Shown: in pieces, positions 1 through 6,169 of the stretch
Layout: every line of letters starts with the position of its first letter
Numbering within the stretch: position 1 is the stretch's first letter
DNA from: JBDTMC01 sp039934475
GTDB taxonomy: Bacteria; Acidobacteriota; Terriglobia; Bryobacterales; Bryobacteraceae
Assembly (NCBI GenBank): GCA_039934475.1
Contig: JBDTMC010000379.1
Coordinates: 1 to 7,656, forward strand
DNA length: 7,656 nt
Reading direction: 5' to 3'
The notes under the pieces: generated by a model
Told to the model about the DNA's origin: nothing
Database searches by the model: none
What the model saw: the letters and a program-made list of their open reading frames with translations, nothing else
Program-made: the position numbers and the translations under genes

Positions 1-502
1 CCGCAGCGGCGGCGCGAACGGTTGAACCTTCGGACGTGAAGATGTCAACCGCGTAAGGATGGGTCCGCCGGCGGCGCTTGCGTTTGTTAGGTTGCTCCCA
101 ACTTACTGGGGTACACACAAGCGAGGGACCTAGCTGGCCTAAGGCGGCCGAATACCTTTGGTCGATTAACTGCAAATATCTGGTCTTTAAGGGTGCAGTC
201 AGTGCGCGATTTACTGCGCCGATGATTCTCCGCGCGGGATCCGCATCTTCCTTCTCAACAGGGAAACTACTGAGAAATCCCCCATGATAGAAGACGGCGC
301 TGGCCACATACGGACTATCGAAGAGGCGGTCTTCATCCAAGTTAGCAATGATATTAGATGCCTTTCGAATTTCGTCTTGAACCCTGGATTCGAGTTCCAC
401 CGATGGGGTGACGGGCGGAGGGCCGAAATTGCGCTTTGGCCTTCTGATGCGGGCTCCGCACAACAGCAGGGACACAACAATGACGCAGCAGATGCCGATC
501 AC
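1..502 (-). CDS. Membrane-anchored protein with start of a probable M23 (LytM-type) peptidase domain, 3' part cut by window edge
   Basis: An open frame without stops runs on the minus strand from an in-frame TAA at 590-592 to the left edge. It has no ATG. The first usable start is GTG at 502-500, giving 167 codons in the window; a CTG at 538-536 preceded by GGAG is a non-standard alternative. From the GTG, residues 2-17 (IGICCVIVVSLLLCGA) form one hydrophobic segment, read as a membrane anchor or signal; LLLC is a poor lipobox. A mostly soluble region follows, then a basic cluster KRKRRRR (140-146), then THPYAVDIFTSEGSTVRAAA from 147. That last stretch resembles the M23 metallopeptidase core (His, then Asp metal ligand, G-x-V-x-A). 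If right, the protein would cleave peptidoglycan cross-links or be an inactive LytM regulator. The second zinc motif HxH lies outside the window, so activity cannot be judged. Codons such as TTA, CTA and AGA make it look less GC-rich than its neighbours. It is divergent from the methyltransferase gene. That it is a gene is fairly sure; the family is moderately sure. Confidence 0.62.
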   Translation of the reverse strand, partial: MIGICCVIVVSLLLCGARIRRPKRNFGPPPVTPSVELESRVQDEIRKASNIIANLDEDRLFDSPYVASAVFYHGGFLSSFPVEKEDADPARRIIGAVNRALTAPLKTRYLQLIDQRYSAALGQLGPSLVCTPVSWEQPNKRKRRRRTHPYAVDIFTSEGSTVRAAAA

Positions 503-645
503 GCGAGCCGAGTGAAAACGATATGAATACGGGATCAGGAATTCTCCGAGCGGTCCACTGCGAGTGCTGAATCCCTTGTTATAGCAGCATTAGGCGTGGT
601 GGCGCTGCGGTGCCTTATACTGGCAGGTTCGACGGGTTTCACGAA

Positions 646-1503
646 ATGTCTTGGATCGATGAAGAAAAGGTGCGCGCGCTGGACATTCCGCAAGGGCGGG
701 CGGAACTGGCAGCGCTTGCCACAGGGATCGCGCGCGAGCACTCGCCGGGTTCGGATCTGGAGATCCTCTGGGATGGCATGTGGATGCGCCGCGTTCACGG
801 TGTCTGGTTCCCCGACCCGGATGTGTTTCGCGTCAAACAACCTAACTGGCAGCGGTGGGCGGATATGGACGGGAAATACCTTCGTGACGCCAACGACTAT
901 TGGTTTCACGTCTATCAGCCAGCCGCCGGCCATGTGATTGTCGATATCGGCGCCGGGCGGGGCGAGGATGTCTTCGGCTTCTCCCGGGCCGTTGGTCCCG
1001 AGGGCCGCGTGTGGGCGCTGGAACCGCATCCGGTATCCTTTGCCGTTCTGGAGCGGTTTTGCGAGTTGAACCGGCTGGAAAACGTGACGACGTTGAATTT
1101 AGCCTCGACGTCGGAACCAGCCGATTTGCAGATTGAGACGCTGCCAGTGTGGGAATCGAACTATATACGGCCGGGTGCGGCGTCTGAACAGAGTCACGCG
1201 GTTCGCGGCGTGCCCTTCGATACGGTGGCGCAGGAAAATGGGATCGACCGCATCGACTTCCTCAAGATGAACATCGAAGGCGCGGAGCGAGATGCGCTGC
1301 CGGGTTGCCGCGAGGCACTCAAGCGGGCACACTACGTCTGCATCGCGGCACACGATTTCAGGGCTGCGCGGGGCGAAGGGGAGAGTTTTCGAACGCTCGA
1401 TTTTGTGCGGGAATTCTTGACCGCCGCCGGCTTCCAACTGGTGACGCGCGACACCGATCCGCGGTATTACGTGCCCTATCACGTCCATGGCGTGCGGGCG
1501 TAG
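646..1503 (+). CDS. FkbM family SAM-dependent methyltransferase
   Basis: Predicted cytoplasmic class I methyltransferase of the FkbM family, whose members typically O-methylate sugars or secondary-metabolite hydroxyls; the substrate here is unknown. With the ATG at 646 it has 285 residues. About 95 N-terminal residues come before the Rossmann core. The SAM-binding motif I, VIVDIGAGRGED, lies at 97-108, the acidic end of strand 2 is LEPHP (125-129), and the FkbM signature FLKMNIEGAE lies at 205-214, with Asn where many members have Asp. The C-terminal part (AHDF near 235, AAGFQLV near 260) fits the end of the fold. No signal peptide is seen. An in-frame GTG at 610 would add 12 residues; neither start has a clear Shine-Dalgarno site, and ATG was chosen because the MSWIDEE opening looks natural and a weak -10-like TATACT (616-621) lies between the two. 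It ends three bases from the convergent redoxin gene. No glycan or biosynthetic genes adjoin, so context does not narrow its role. Confidence 0.88.
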   Translation: MSWIDEEKVRALDIPQGRAELAALATGIAREHSPGSDLEILWDGMWMRRVHGVWFPDPDVFRVKQPNWQRWADMDGKYLRDANDYWFHVYQPAAGHVIVDIGAGRGEDVFGFSRAVGPEGRVWALEPHPVSFAVLERFCELNRLENVTTLNLASTSEPADLQIETLPVWESNYIRPGAASEQSHAVRGVPFDTVAQENGIDRIDFLKMNIEGAERDALPGCREALKRAHYVCIAAHDFRAARGEGESFRTLDFVREFLTAAGFQLVTRDTDPRYYVPYHVHGVRA

Positions 1504-1506
1504 AGT

Positions 1507-2049
1507 CTACGGCTCCACCCAACAGCCGACGGCTTTCGTCTCCGGATTGGTGACGGAGCTTCCAGCGAATACTTCATCCAGCGCATCCCGCAGATCGTGC
1601 TGCTTTACCTGACGCCGGCTTTGTCCCCAACCTACATAGAAGTCATCAATACGCCCGCGGTAAACGATTTGGCCGCCTTCCTTAACCACCACGACTTCCG
1701 GCGTGACGGTGACGCCAGCGGCCTTTACCAGGGCATGAGTGCGATCGACAATCCACGGATAACTCCCGTGCCCAAAGGCTGCGGCGTGGGTGCGAACCGC
1801 TGCATCGGTTAGAGTCTTGTCTGTGTAGACTAAGGCGCACGACAAGCCGCGTGCGGCATAGTCATCGCAGATACGGTGGATCTCGCGCGCATAGAAGTTG
1901 GAGATGGGGCAATCGGGAATGATAAAGAAGAGGGCGGATGCTTTGCCCGCGGCGACTTCAAAGGGCCGGCGGTCCACTCCGTTAACGTCCTTCACGATCA
2001 AGGATGGGGTGACGAGGGTGGCCAGCGAGAGGGCGAGAACGAGAGTCAC
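1507..2049 (-). CDS. Exported redoxin / thioredoxin-fold protein with single CPxS cysteine
   Basis: A 180-residue protein with an N-terminal hydrophobic stretch (residues 1-18) that looks like a signal peptide, so a periplasmic or exported location is inferred. The thioredoxin-like fold is shown by a beta strand ALFFIIP leading to DCPIS (46-50), the cis-proline in VTVTPEV (Pro117), and a following beta hairpin (GGQIVYRGRIDDFY, 125-138). The active site has Cys47 but Ser50 in place of the second CxxC cysteine, so it is not a classical disulfide exchanger. Other cysteines are Cys61, Cys71 and Cys176, the last in the C-terminal TKAVGCWVE motif. The family is recalled from Planctomycetes and Acidobacteria, where a like domain is often fused ahead of a cytochrome c/copper monooxygenase protein. 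The GTG start at 2049-2047 overlaps the TGA of the upstream monooxygenase gene (GTGA), with GGAG eight bases before it inside that gene, implying translational coupling. Its role (copper or thiol handling, or peroxide reduction) is unproven. Confidence 0.85.
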   Translation of the reverse strand: MTLVLALSLATLVTPSLIVKDVNGVDRRPFEVAAGKASALFFIIPDCPISNFYAREIHRICDDYAARGLSCALVYTDKTLTDAAVRTHAAAFGHGSYPWIVDRTHALVKAAGVTVTPEVVVVKEGGQIVYRGRIDDFYVGWGQSRRQVKQHDLRDALDEVFAGSSVTNPETKAVGCWVEP

Positions 2050-3428
2050 GGACGCCGCTCCGCCGTCGGTCCGAGGGTGTCGCTACCCCAAACCTTACGC
2101 ATCTTTTCGCGTAGCTCGTCTTTCAGGCTCGGATCGCGACGAAACGCCTCCATGGCACTTTGCACGATGTGCTTGCGATAGGCATCCTTCAGTTCCTTCA
2201 AATCGGCTTCCTTTTGCGGAACCACCTGAATCGAGACACTTCCCATCTCATCGTGGGATTCCTCGCCCCACTGGACCATCACAGGCGGGTTAGCCGGATT
2301 CCTTGGATTGGCTGCCGAGTTGTCCCAACTCACTTCCGCGTCGAGACGGGTGCCTTTAGGAAGGCTCTGCAAGCCGTTGAAGAAGTACCGGTCTTGCCAG
2401 GCAAAATCCCAGTTCCGAATCCAGAGAATCGTTCGCACTTCACCGCTGGGGAGGGTCGCGGTGAGCTTCATCTCTTTGCCGATGTAATGAGCGTGCGCAC
2501 CCGTGTTCACCATCTCCACATCCACCGGAAGAACGAACGAATCCTTCACACGGAAATCCTTCTCACCAGCGGGAATCTTCACTCCGGCGAAGACAGAAAA
2601 GACGGGGGGCAGGCCGAGGTACGTGAGCGTGCGCACGGGCGGCTGCTTTGAGAAGTAGATAGCGATTGTGGACTTCTCCTCTTCGCTTTTACCGCTGGGG
2701 TGAAAATGGTACTGGAAGACAAGATCGGTGTTTTTCGGCAGCGGCAGAGCGATGCCTTCGGGATAGGGATGCGGCTGGGAGCCAAGGGCCCAGCCACCGA
2801 GGCTGTTGGAATTCCGGCCAAAACTCATGGAGGCAAAGCCGGGGCCAGGGTCGGCTGCATCGGAACGGCGCGCAGACGCGGAGTCATCGGCAAAGAAGAG
2901 GACGTGATGGACGACGGAGCGTGCCGAGGGCCGCAGGTCAATGGCGCGGATCCACTTCTGTTCCGGGAGGTTAAGCGGAATCACAAGATTACGGTATATG
3001 TCAGGCCCATCGGCCGGAACGTGGAACGCCTCGGGCATTTCCACAACCATGTCGGGCGCGCCCAGCTGCCAATCGCTGCTGAATACGGGCACGTTTGGAC
3101 TTTTGGCTGGGTCGCCCTGGGGCATGCCACCGTCCACCCATTGACGAATCGTCTCGATCTGAGCCGCTGTCATGCGGCGTTCATCCTTGAAGGTGTAGGA
3201 ACCAGGTTCAGCCTTCCACGGCGGCATGTAACGCGCAGCGGTTACGGAGGCAATGAGCTTTCCGCGCTTGGCGACGTCCTGGTAATTCATCAGGCTAAAT
3301 GGGGCGGCTTGGCCTGGCCGGTGACAGGAACTGCACTTGCCGTAGATGATGGGCGCCACCTCTCCGCTGAAGGTCGGGACCTGGCCATGTAGTCCGGCGG
3401 CGAGCAGCAAAGCAAGAGCAATCCTCAT
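2046..3428 (-). CDS. Cytochrome c domain fused to PHM/DBH-like type II copper monooxygenase
   Basis: A 460-residue exported protein; residues 1-15 form a signal peptide (LALLLAAGLHGQ). A short cytochrome c domain follows: CSSCH (32-36) binds haem covalently and Met68 of YMPPW is the likely axial ligand. The rest resembles copper type II, ascorbate-dependent monooxygenases (PHM/DBH family). Ligands can be matched by eye to the peptidylglycine hydroxylase set: HH174-175 (SVVHHVLFF) and His241 (FQYHFHPSG) for the CuH site; His312 and His314 (GAHAHYIGKEM) and Met395 (SHDEMGSV) for the CuM site. Such enzymes hydroxylate C-H bonds with O2; the substrate here is unknown. The cytochrome domain may deliver electrons in place of, or as well as, ascorbate (inference). 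The ATG at 3428-3426 has only a weak upstream Shine-Dalgarno. The stop overlaps the redoxin start by four bases, so the two form an operon, divergent from the DUF1549/1553 operon. A charged helical tail (about 405-447) follows the monooxygenase part. Nothing is truncated. Confidence 0.9.
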   Translation of the reverse strand: MRIALALLLAAGLHGQVPTFSGEVAPIIYGKCSSCHRPGQAAPFSLMNYQDVAKRGKLIASVTAARYMPPWKAEPGSYTFKDERRMTAAQIETIRQWVDGGMPQGDPAKSPNVPVFSSDWQLGAPDMVVEMPEAFHVPADGPDIYRNLVIPLNLPEQKWIRAIDLRPSARSVVHHVLFFADDSASARRSDAADPGPGFASMSFGRNSNSLGGWALGSQPHPYPEGIALPLPKNTDLVFQYHFHPSGKSEEEKSTIAIYFSKQPPVRTLTYLGLPPVFSVFAGVKIPAGEKDFRVKDSFVLPVDVEMVNTGAHAHYIGKEMKLTATLPSGEVRTILWIRNWDFAWQDRYFFNGLQSLPKGTRLDAEVSWDNSAANPRNPANPPVMVQWGEESHDEMGSVSIQVVPQKEADLKELKDAYRKHIVQSAMEAFRRDPSLKDELREKMRKVWGSDTLGPTAERRP

Positions 3429-3470
3429 GGATCCAGGATCGCCGAAAAGGCCCCCAATCGCTGTAAATGT

Positions 3471-3498
3471 TTGTCAGACCTTGTATCGGATGTAAAAT
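3471..3498 (+). promoter_or_regulatory. Sigma70-type promoter for the DUF1549/1553-DUF1501 operon
   Basis: TTGTCA (3471-3476) and TAAAAT (3493-3498) each match the housekeeping -35 and -10 consensus at five of six positions, with a 16-base spacer. Transcription would start near 3505, leaving a leader of about 30 bases before the ATG at 3535. It lies in the 106-bp region between two divergent operons. The bases 3491-3496 also read TTTACA on the minus strand, a possible -35 for the monooxygenase operon, but no convincing minus-strand -10 follows. No operator-like palindrome was recognised. Confidence 0.55.
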
Positions 3499-3525
3499 CG
3501 AGTCACGGCAACTTCTGCCGGCCCT

Positions 3526-3530
3526 GGGAG
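3526..3530 (+). promoter_or_regulatory. Ribosome binding site GGGAG for the PSCyt1/DUF1549/DUF1553 gene
   Basis: GGGAG lies four bases before the ATG at 3535. The spacing is short but usable and supports this start, which also places a signal peptide directly at the N-terminus. Confidence 0.55.
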
Positions 3531-3534
3531 ATCG

Positions 3535-6159
3535 ATGGTCCTGAGAATTCTGGTTCCCCTTATTCTTTGCCTAACGGCGCTGCTGCCGGCCGCGGACACT
3601 CGCGAGCAGTTTGAGATGCAAGTGCGGCCGCTGCTGGCGAAGAACTGCTTTGCCTGCCACCAGCAATCGGCGATGGGCGGACTGCGGCTGGATTCGCGCG
3701 AGACGATTCTCAAAGGGGGAAAATCCGGCCCGGCGGCTGTCGCTGGTGAACCGGAGAAGAGCCTATTGATCGGCGCGGTGTCGCACACGCTGGAGCGGCT
3801 GAAAATGCCGCCAAGCGGGAAGCTCTCGGCCGACGATGTGGCGATTCTTAGCGCCTGGATCAAGGGCGGTTTGTACTGGCCAGCGGATGATAAAGCGGCC
3901 AAGGCAGCGGCTGCGGGCGAATACGTGATCTCACCGGAGCAGCGGGCGTTCTGGTCCTTCCAGCCGGTGAAAGCTCCCGTTCCGCCGGCAGTGAAGAACA
4001 CCGCGTGGCCGAAGACCGAGATCGACAAGTTCGTGCTGGCGCGCCTGGAACGCGAGGGACTGCATCCTATTGCCGCAGCCGACCGGCGAACGCTGCTGCG
4101 GCGGGCGACTCTGGATCTGACCGGCCTGCCGCCAACACCCGAAGAAGCCGACGCATTTCTGCGCGACAAGGCTCCTGATGCCTTCGCGAAAGTAGTGGAC
4201 CGCCTGCTGGCTTCGCCGCGTTATGGGGAGCGCTGGGGACGCTATTGGCTGGACGTTGCACGCTACTCAGATGACAGTCTGAACTCAACGAAGGATGAAC
4301 CGTATCCAAATAGTTTCCGCTACCGCAACTGGGTGATCAACGCCTTCAACGAGGACATGCCCTACGACACCTTTGTGAAGGCACAGCTGGCGGGCGACGA
4401 AATGGGTGACAAATACGCCGCCGGAACGGGGTTCTATTCACTCAGCCCGGAGTTTCAGGATGACCGGGTGGATGCCACCTCGCGCGGCTTCCTGGGACTG
4501 ACGGTGGCTTGCGCCACATGCCACAACCATAAGTTCGACCCCATCCCGACGAAGGACTTCTACTCCTTGCAAGGCGTGTTCAGCAGCACCGATTTGAATG
4601 AGCTACCGCTGGCATCGAAGGAGGTGGTGGACAGCTGGACGGCGAAGAAGAAACTCGTCGACCACCAGGAGAAGCTGATCGAAAAGTTTTACGAAAACCA
4701 GCGCGACCAACTGGCGGACATTCTGGCGTCACGCACGGCTCAGTATCTGTTGGCGACGCGCAACTTGGCGAGCGCGGCAGAACTGGATGCCGAGTCCCTG
4801 CAGCGCATGACCGCGTACCTCAGCGAGGCAAAGAAAGACCACCCCTACCTGAAACCCTGGGTCGCATTGGTAGAGAGCAAGGCGAGCGAAGAAGAGTTCC
4901 GGCGCGCCGCGGCAGAGTTTCAAAAGCTGCTGCTCGCCGTCATGGAAGAGAAGAAGGAGGTGGACCACAAGAACGAACTCACACTTGGCCTGAATCCGAA
5001 CCGCGACGACGTGGCGGGAGCGTCGCTGGTGTCGTTGAGCCGCGACAAGTACATCCTGTGGCGCGACATGTTCGAGCGTTCGGTGAAGGATTCGGCCGGG
5101 TTCTTCAAGACCTCCGAGGGTATCTTCCACTACAACAAGAATGGCATTGAACGCTTCCTGCAGGGACACTGGAAGAGTTACCTGGAAACGCAAAAGGTGG
5201 ACTTGGAGCGGCTGAAGAAAGAGCTGCCCGAAAAGTATCCGTTCCTGCAAACGATCAAGGACAAAGACAAGCCCGAGGATGTTCACATCGCCATTCGCGG
5301 CGACGCCAACAACAAGGGTGACTTGGCCCCGCGCCGGTTTCTGGCCATCTTGTCGCCCGGCGAGCGCAAGCCGTTCAGTAAGGGTAGCGGGCGCATGGAG
5401 TTGGCGGAAGCGATTGCCGATCCGAAAAATCCGCTCACGGCGCGAGTGTTCGTGAACCGGGTGTGGCAGCGGCATTTCGGCCGCGGGATCGTGGGCACCC
5501 CGAGTAATTTCGGTCAACTGGGTGAACGTCCCACCCATCCCGAGTTACTCGACTACCTGGCGGACACCTTCGTGAAGAACGGGTGGAGCATTAAAAAATT
5601 GCACCGCGAAATGATGCTCTCCGCAACCTATCAATTGAGCCCGGCGGGCGACACGGTGAACGAGAACAAAGACGCACCGAACACTCTGCTGTGGCGATAT
5701 AACCGCCGGCGTCTGGATGCGGAGGCACTGCGGGACTCGGTCCTTTTTGTCAGCGGCAAGCTGCAGACGAAGGTTGAGGATCTGGCGAAGCCTCTGGATG
5801 AGAAGAATACGGCGCGCACCGTATACGGGTTTGTGAGCCGCCGCCGGCTGGACGGGACATTGGCTTTGTTTGACTTTCCGAATCCCAACAGCACCAGCGA
5901 AGGCCGCATCATCACAAACGTCCCCTTACAGCGGCTTTATTGGATGAACAGCAAGTTTATAGAGGAACAAGCGCAGGCGCTGGCAGAGCGGCTGCACGGC
6001 GACAACGCGGCGCGTATTCGCGAGGCGTACCGGCTGCTGCTGGCGCGAGATCCCGATGCGGAGGAGCTGAAGATGGGTCTGGAGTACGTGCCGAAAGCCA
6101 GTTGGGCAAGTTATGCGCGGGCGCTGCTGAGTTCGAACGAATTCGAGTTTGTGGATTGA
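3535..6159 (+). CDS. PSCyt1-DUF1549-DUF1553 protein (Planctomycete-type cytochrome c protein)
   Basis: An 874-residue exported protein with a signal peptide (residues 1-20, ending LLPAA). The domain order is the usual one. A PSCyt1 cytochrome c-like domain (about 25-115) has haem motif CFACH (38-42) and a likely axial Met91 in KMPPSGKL. PSCyt2/DUF1549 (about 160-355) contains DLTGLPPTPEE (194-204), SPRYGERWGRYWLDVARY (227-244) and CATCHNHKFDPI (326-337), a second CxxCH. DUF1553/PSD1 (about 615-860) contains NPLTARVFVNRVWQRHFG (632-649), NRRRLDAEALRD (723-734) and a C-terminal LLSSNEFEFVD. Between the DUFs, roughly 365-600 is Lys/Glu-rich and probably helical, without a domain I recognise. The biochemical function of this family is not established; location outside the cytoplasm and haem binding are inferred from the motifs. 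It lies ten bases upstream of a DUF1501 gene, its usual partner, and has its own promoter and GGGAG site. The start is well supported. Confidence 0.93.
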   Translation: MVLRILVPLILCLTALLPAADTREQFEMQVRPLLAKNCFACHQQSAMGGLRLDSRETILKGGKSGPAAVAGEPEKSLLIGAVSHTLERLKMPPSGKLSADDVAILSAWIKGGLYWPADDKAAKAAAAGEYVISPEQRAFWSFQPVKAPVPPAVKNTAWPKTEIDKFVLARLEREGLHPIAAADRRTLLRRATLDLTGLPPTPEEADAFLRDKAPDAFAKVVDRLLASPRYGERWGRYWLDVARYSDDSLNSTKDEPYPNSFRYRNWVINAFNEDMPYDTFVKAQLAGDEMGDKYAAGTGFYSLSPEFQDDRVDATSRGFLGLTVACATCHNHKFDPIPTKDFYSLQGVFSSTDLNELPLASKEVVDSWTAKKKLVDHQEKLIEKFYENQRDQLADILASRTAQYLLATRNLASAAELDAESLQRMTAYLSEAKKDHPYLKPWVALVESKASEEEFRRAAAEFQKLLLAVMEEKKEVDHKNELTLGLNPNRDDVAGASLVSLSRDKYILWRDMFERSVKDSAGFFKTSEGIFHYNKNGIERFLQGHWKSYLETQKVDLERLKKELPEKYPFLQTIKDKDKPEDVHIAIRGDANNKGDLAPRRFLAILSPGERKPFSKGSGRMELAEAIADPKNPLTARVFVNRVWQRHFGRGIVGTPSNFGQLGERPTHPELLDYLADTFVKNGWSIKKLHREMMLSATYQLSPAGDTVNENKDAPNTLLWRYNRRRLDAEALRDSVLFVSGKLQTKVEDLAKPLDEKNTARTVYGFVSRRRLDGTLALFDFPNPNSTSEGRIITNVPLQRLYWMNSKFIEEQAQALAERLHGDNAARIREAYRLLLARDPDAEELKMGLEYVPKASWASYARALLSSNEFEFVD

Positions 6160-6163
6160 GGTG
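6158..6163 (+). promoter_or_regulatory. Ribosome binding site GAGGTG that sets the DUF1501 start
   Basis: GAGGTG overlaps the TGA stop (6157-6159) of the upstream gene and lies six bases before ATG 6170. It decides for ATG 6170 over the in-frame TTG at 6149, and suggests that ribosomes finishing the upstream gene reinitiate here. Confidence 0.65.
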
Positions 6164-6169
6164 GATGCG

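Noticed and set aside
211..526. Small frames at 211-480 minus and 284-526 plus as separate genes
   Set aside because: Both overlap the longer uninterrupted minus-strand frame that encodes a membrane segment and an M23-like motif; their own translations look like random, low-complexity protein.
616..621. TATACT as a -10 element for the methyltransferase gene
   Set aside because: No matching -35 at 16-18 bases upstream and no extended -10 TG; too weak to list as a promoter.
610..645. GTG at 610 as the methyltransferase start
   Set aside because: There is no Shine-Dalgarno before it, and ATG 646 gives a natural N-terminus. The evidence is not strong, so it remains an alternative.
535..1029. 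164-codon minus-strand frame opposite the 5' part of the methyltransferase gene
   Set aside because: It is antisense to a gene with clear FkbM motifs and shows no domain-like pattern, as expected of GC-rich shadow frames.
2700..3392. 230-codon plus-strand frame within the monooxygenase gene
   Set aside because: The opposite strand encodes a signal peptide, haem motif and copper ligands; the plus frame has no recognisable features.
3474..4169. 231-codon minus-strand frame crossing the divergent region
   Set aside because: Serine/arginine-rich shadow of the PSCyt1 coding strand; it would run through the plus-strand promoter and cytochrome domain.
4729..5538. 269-codon minus-strand frame inside the DUF1549/1553 gene
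   Set aside because: Long only because of the GC-rich codon pattern; its translation has no signal, domain or plausible ribosome site.
5501..5551. Inverted repeat CGAGTAA (5501-5507) and TTACTCG (5545-5551)
   Set aside because: Seven bases with a 37-base loop, in the middle of a conserved DUF1553 coding stretch; chance and codon constraint explain it.
6149..6169. TTG at 6149 as the start of the DUF1501 protein
   Set aside because: It lies inside the upstream gene, and GAGGTG at 6158-6163 is correctly spaced for ATG 6170, which opens a normal Tat signal.
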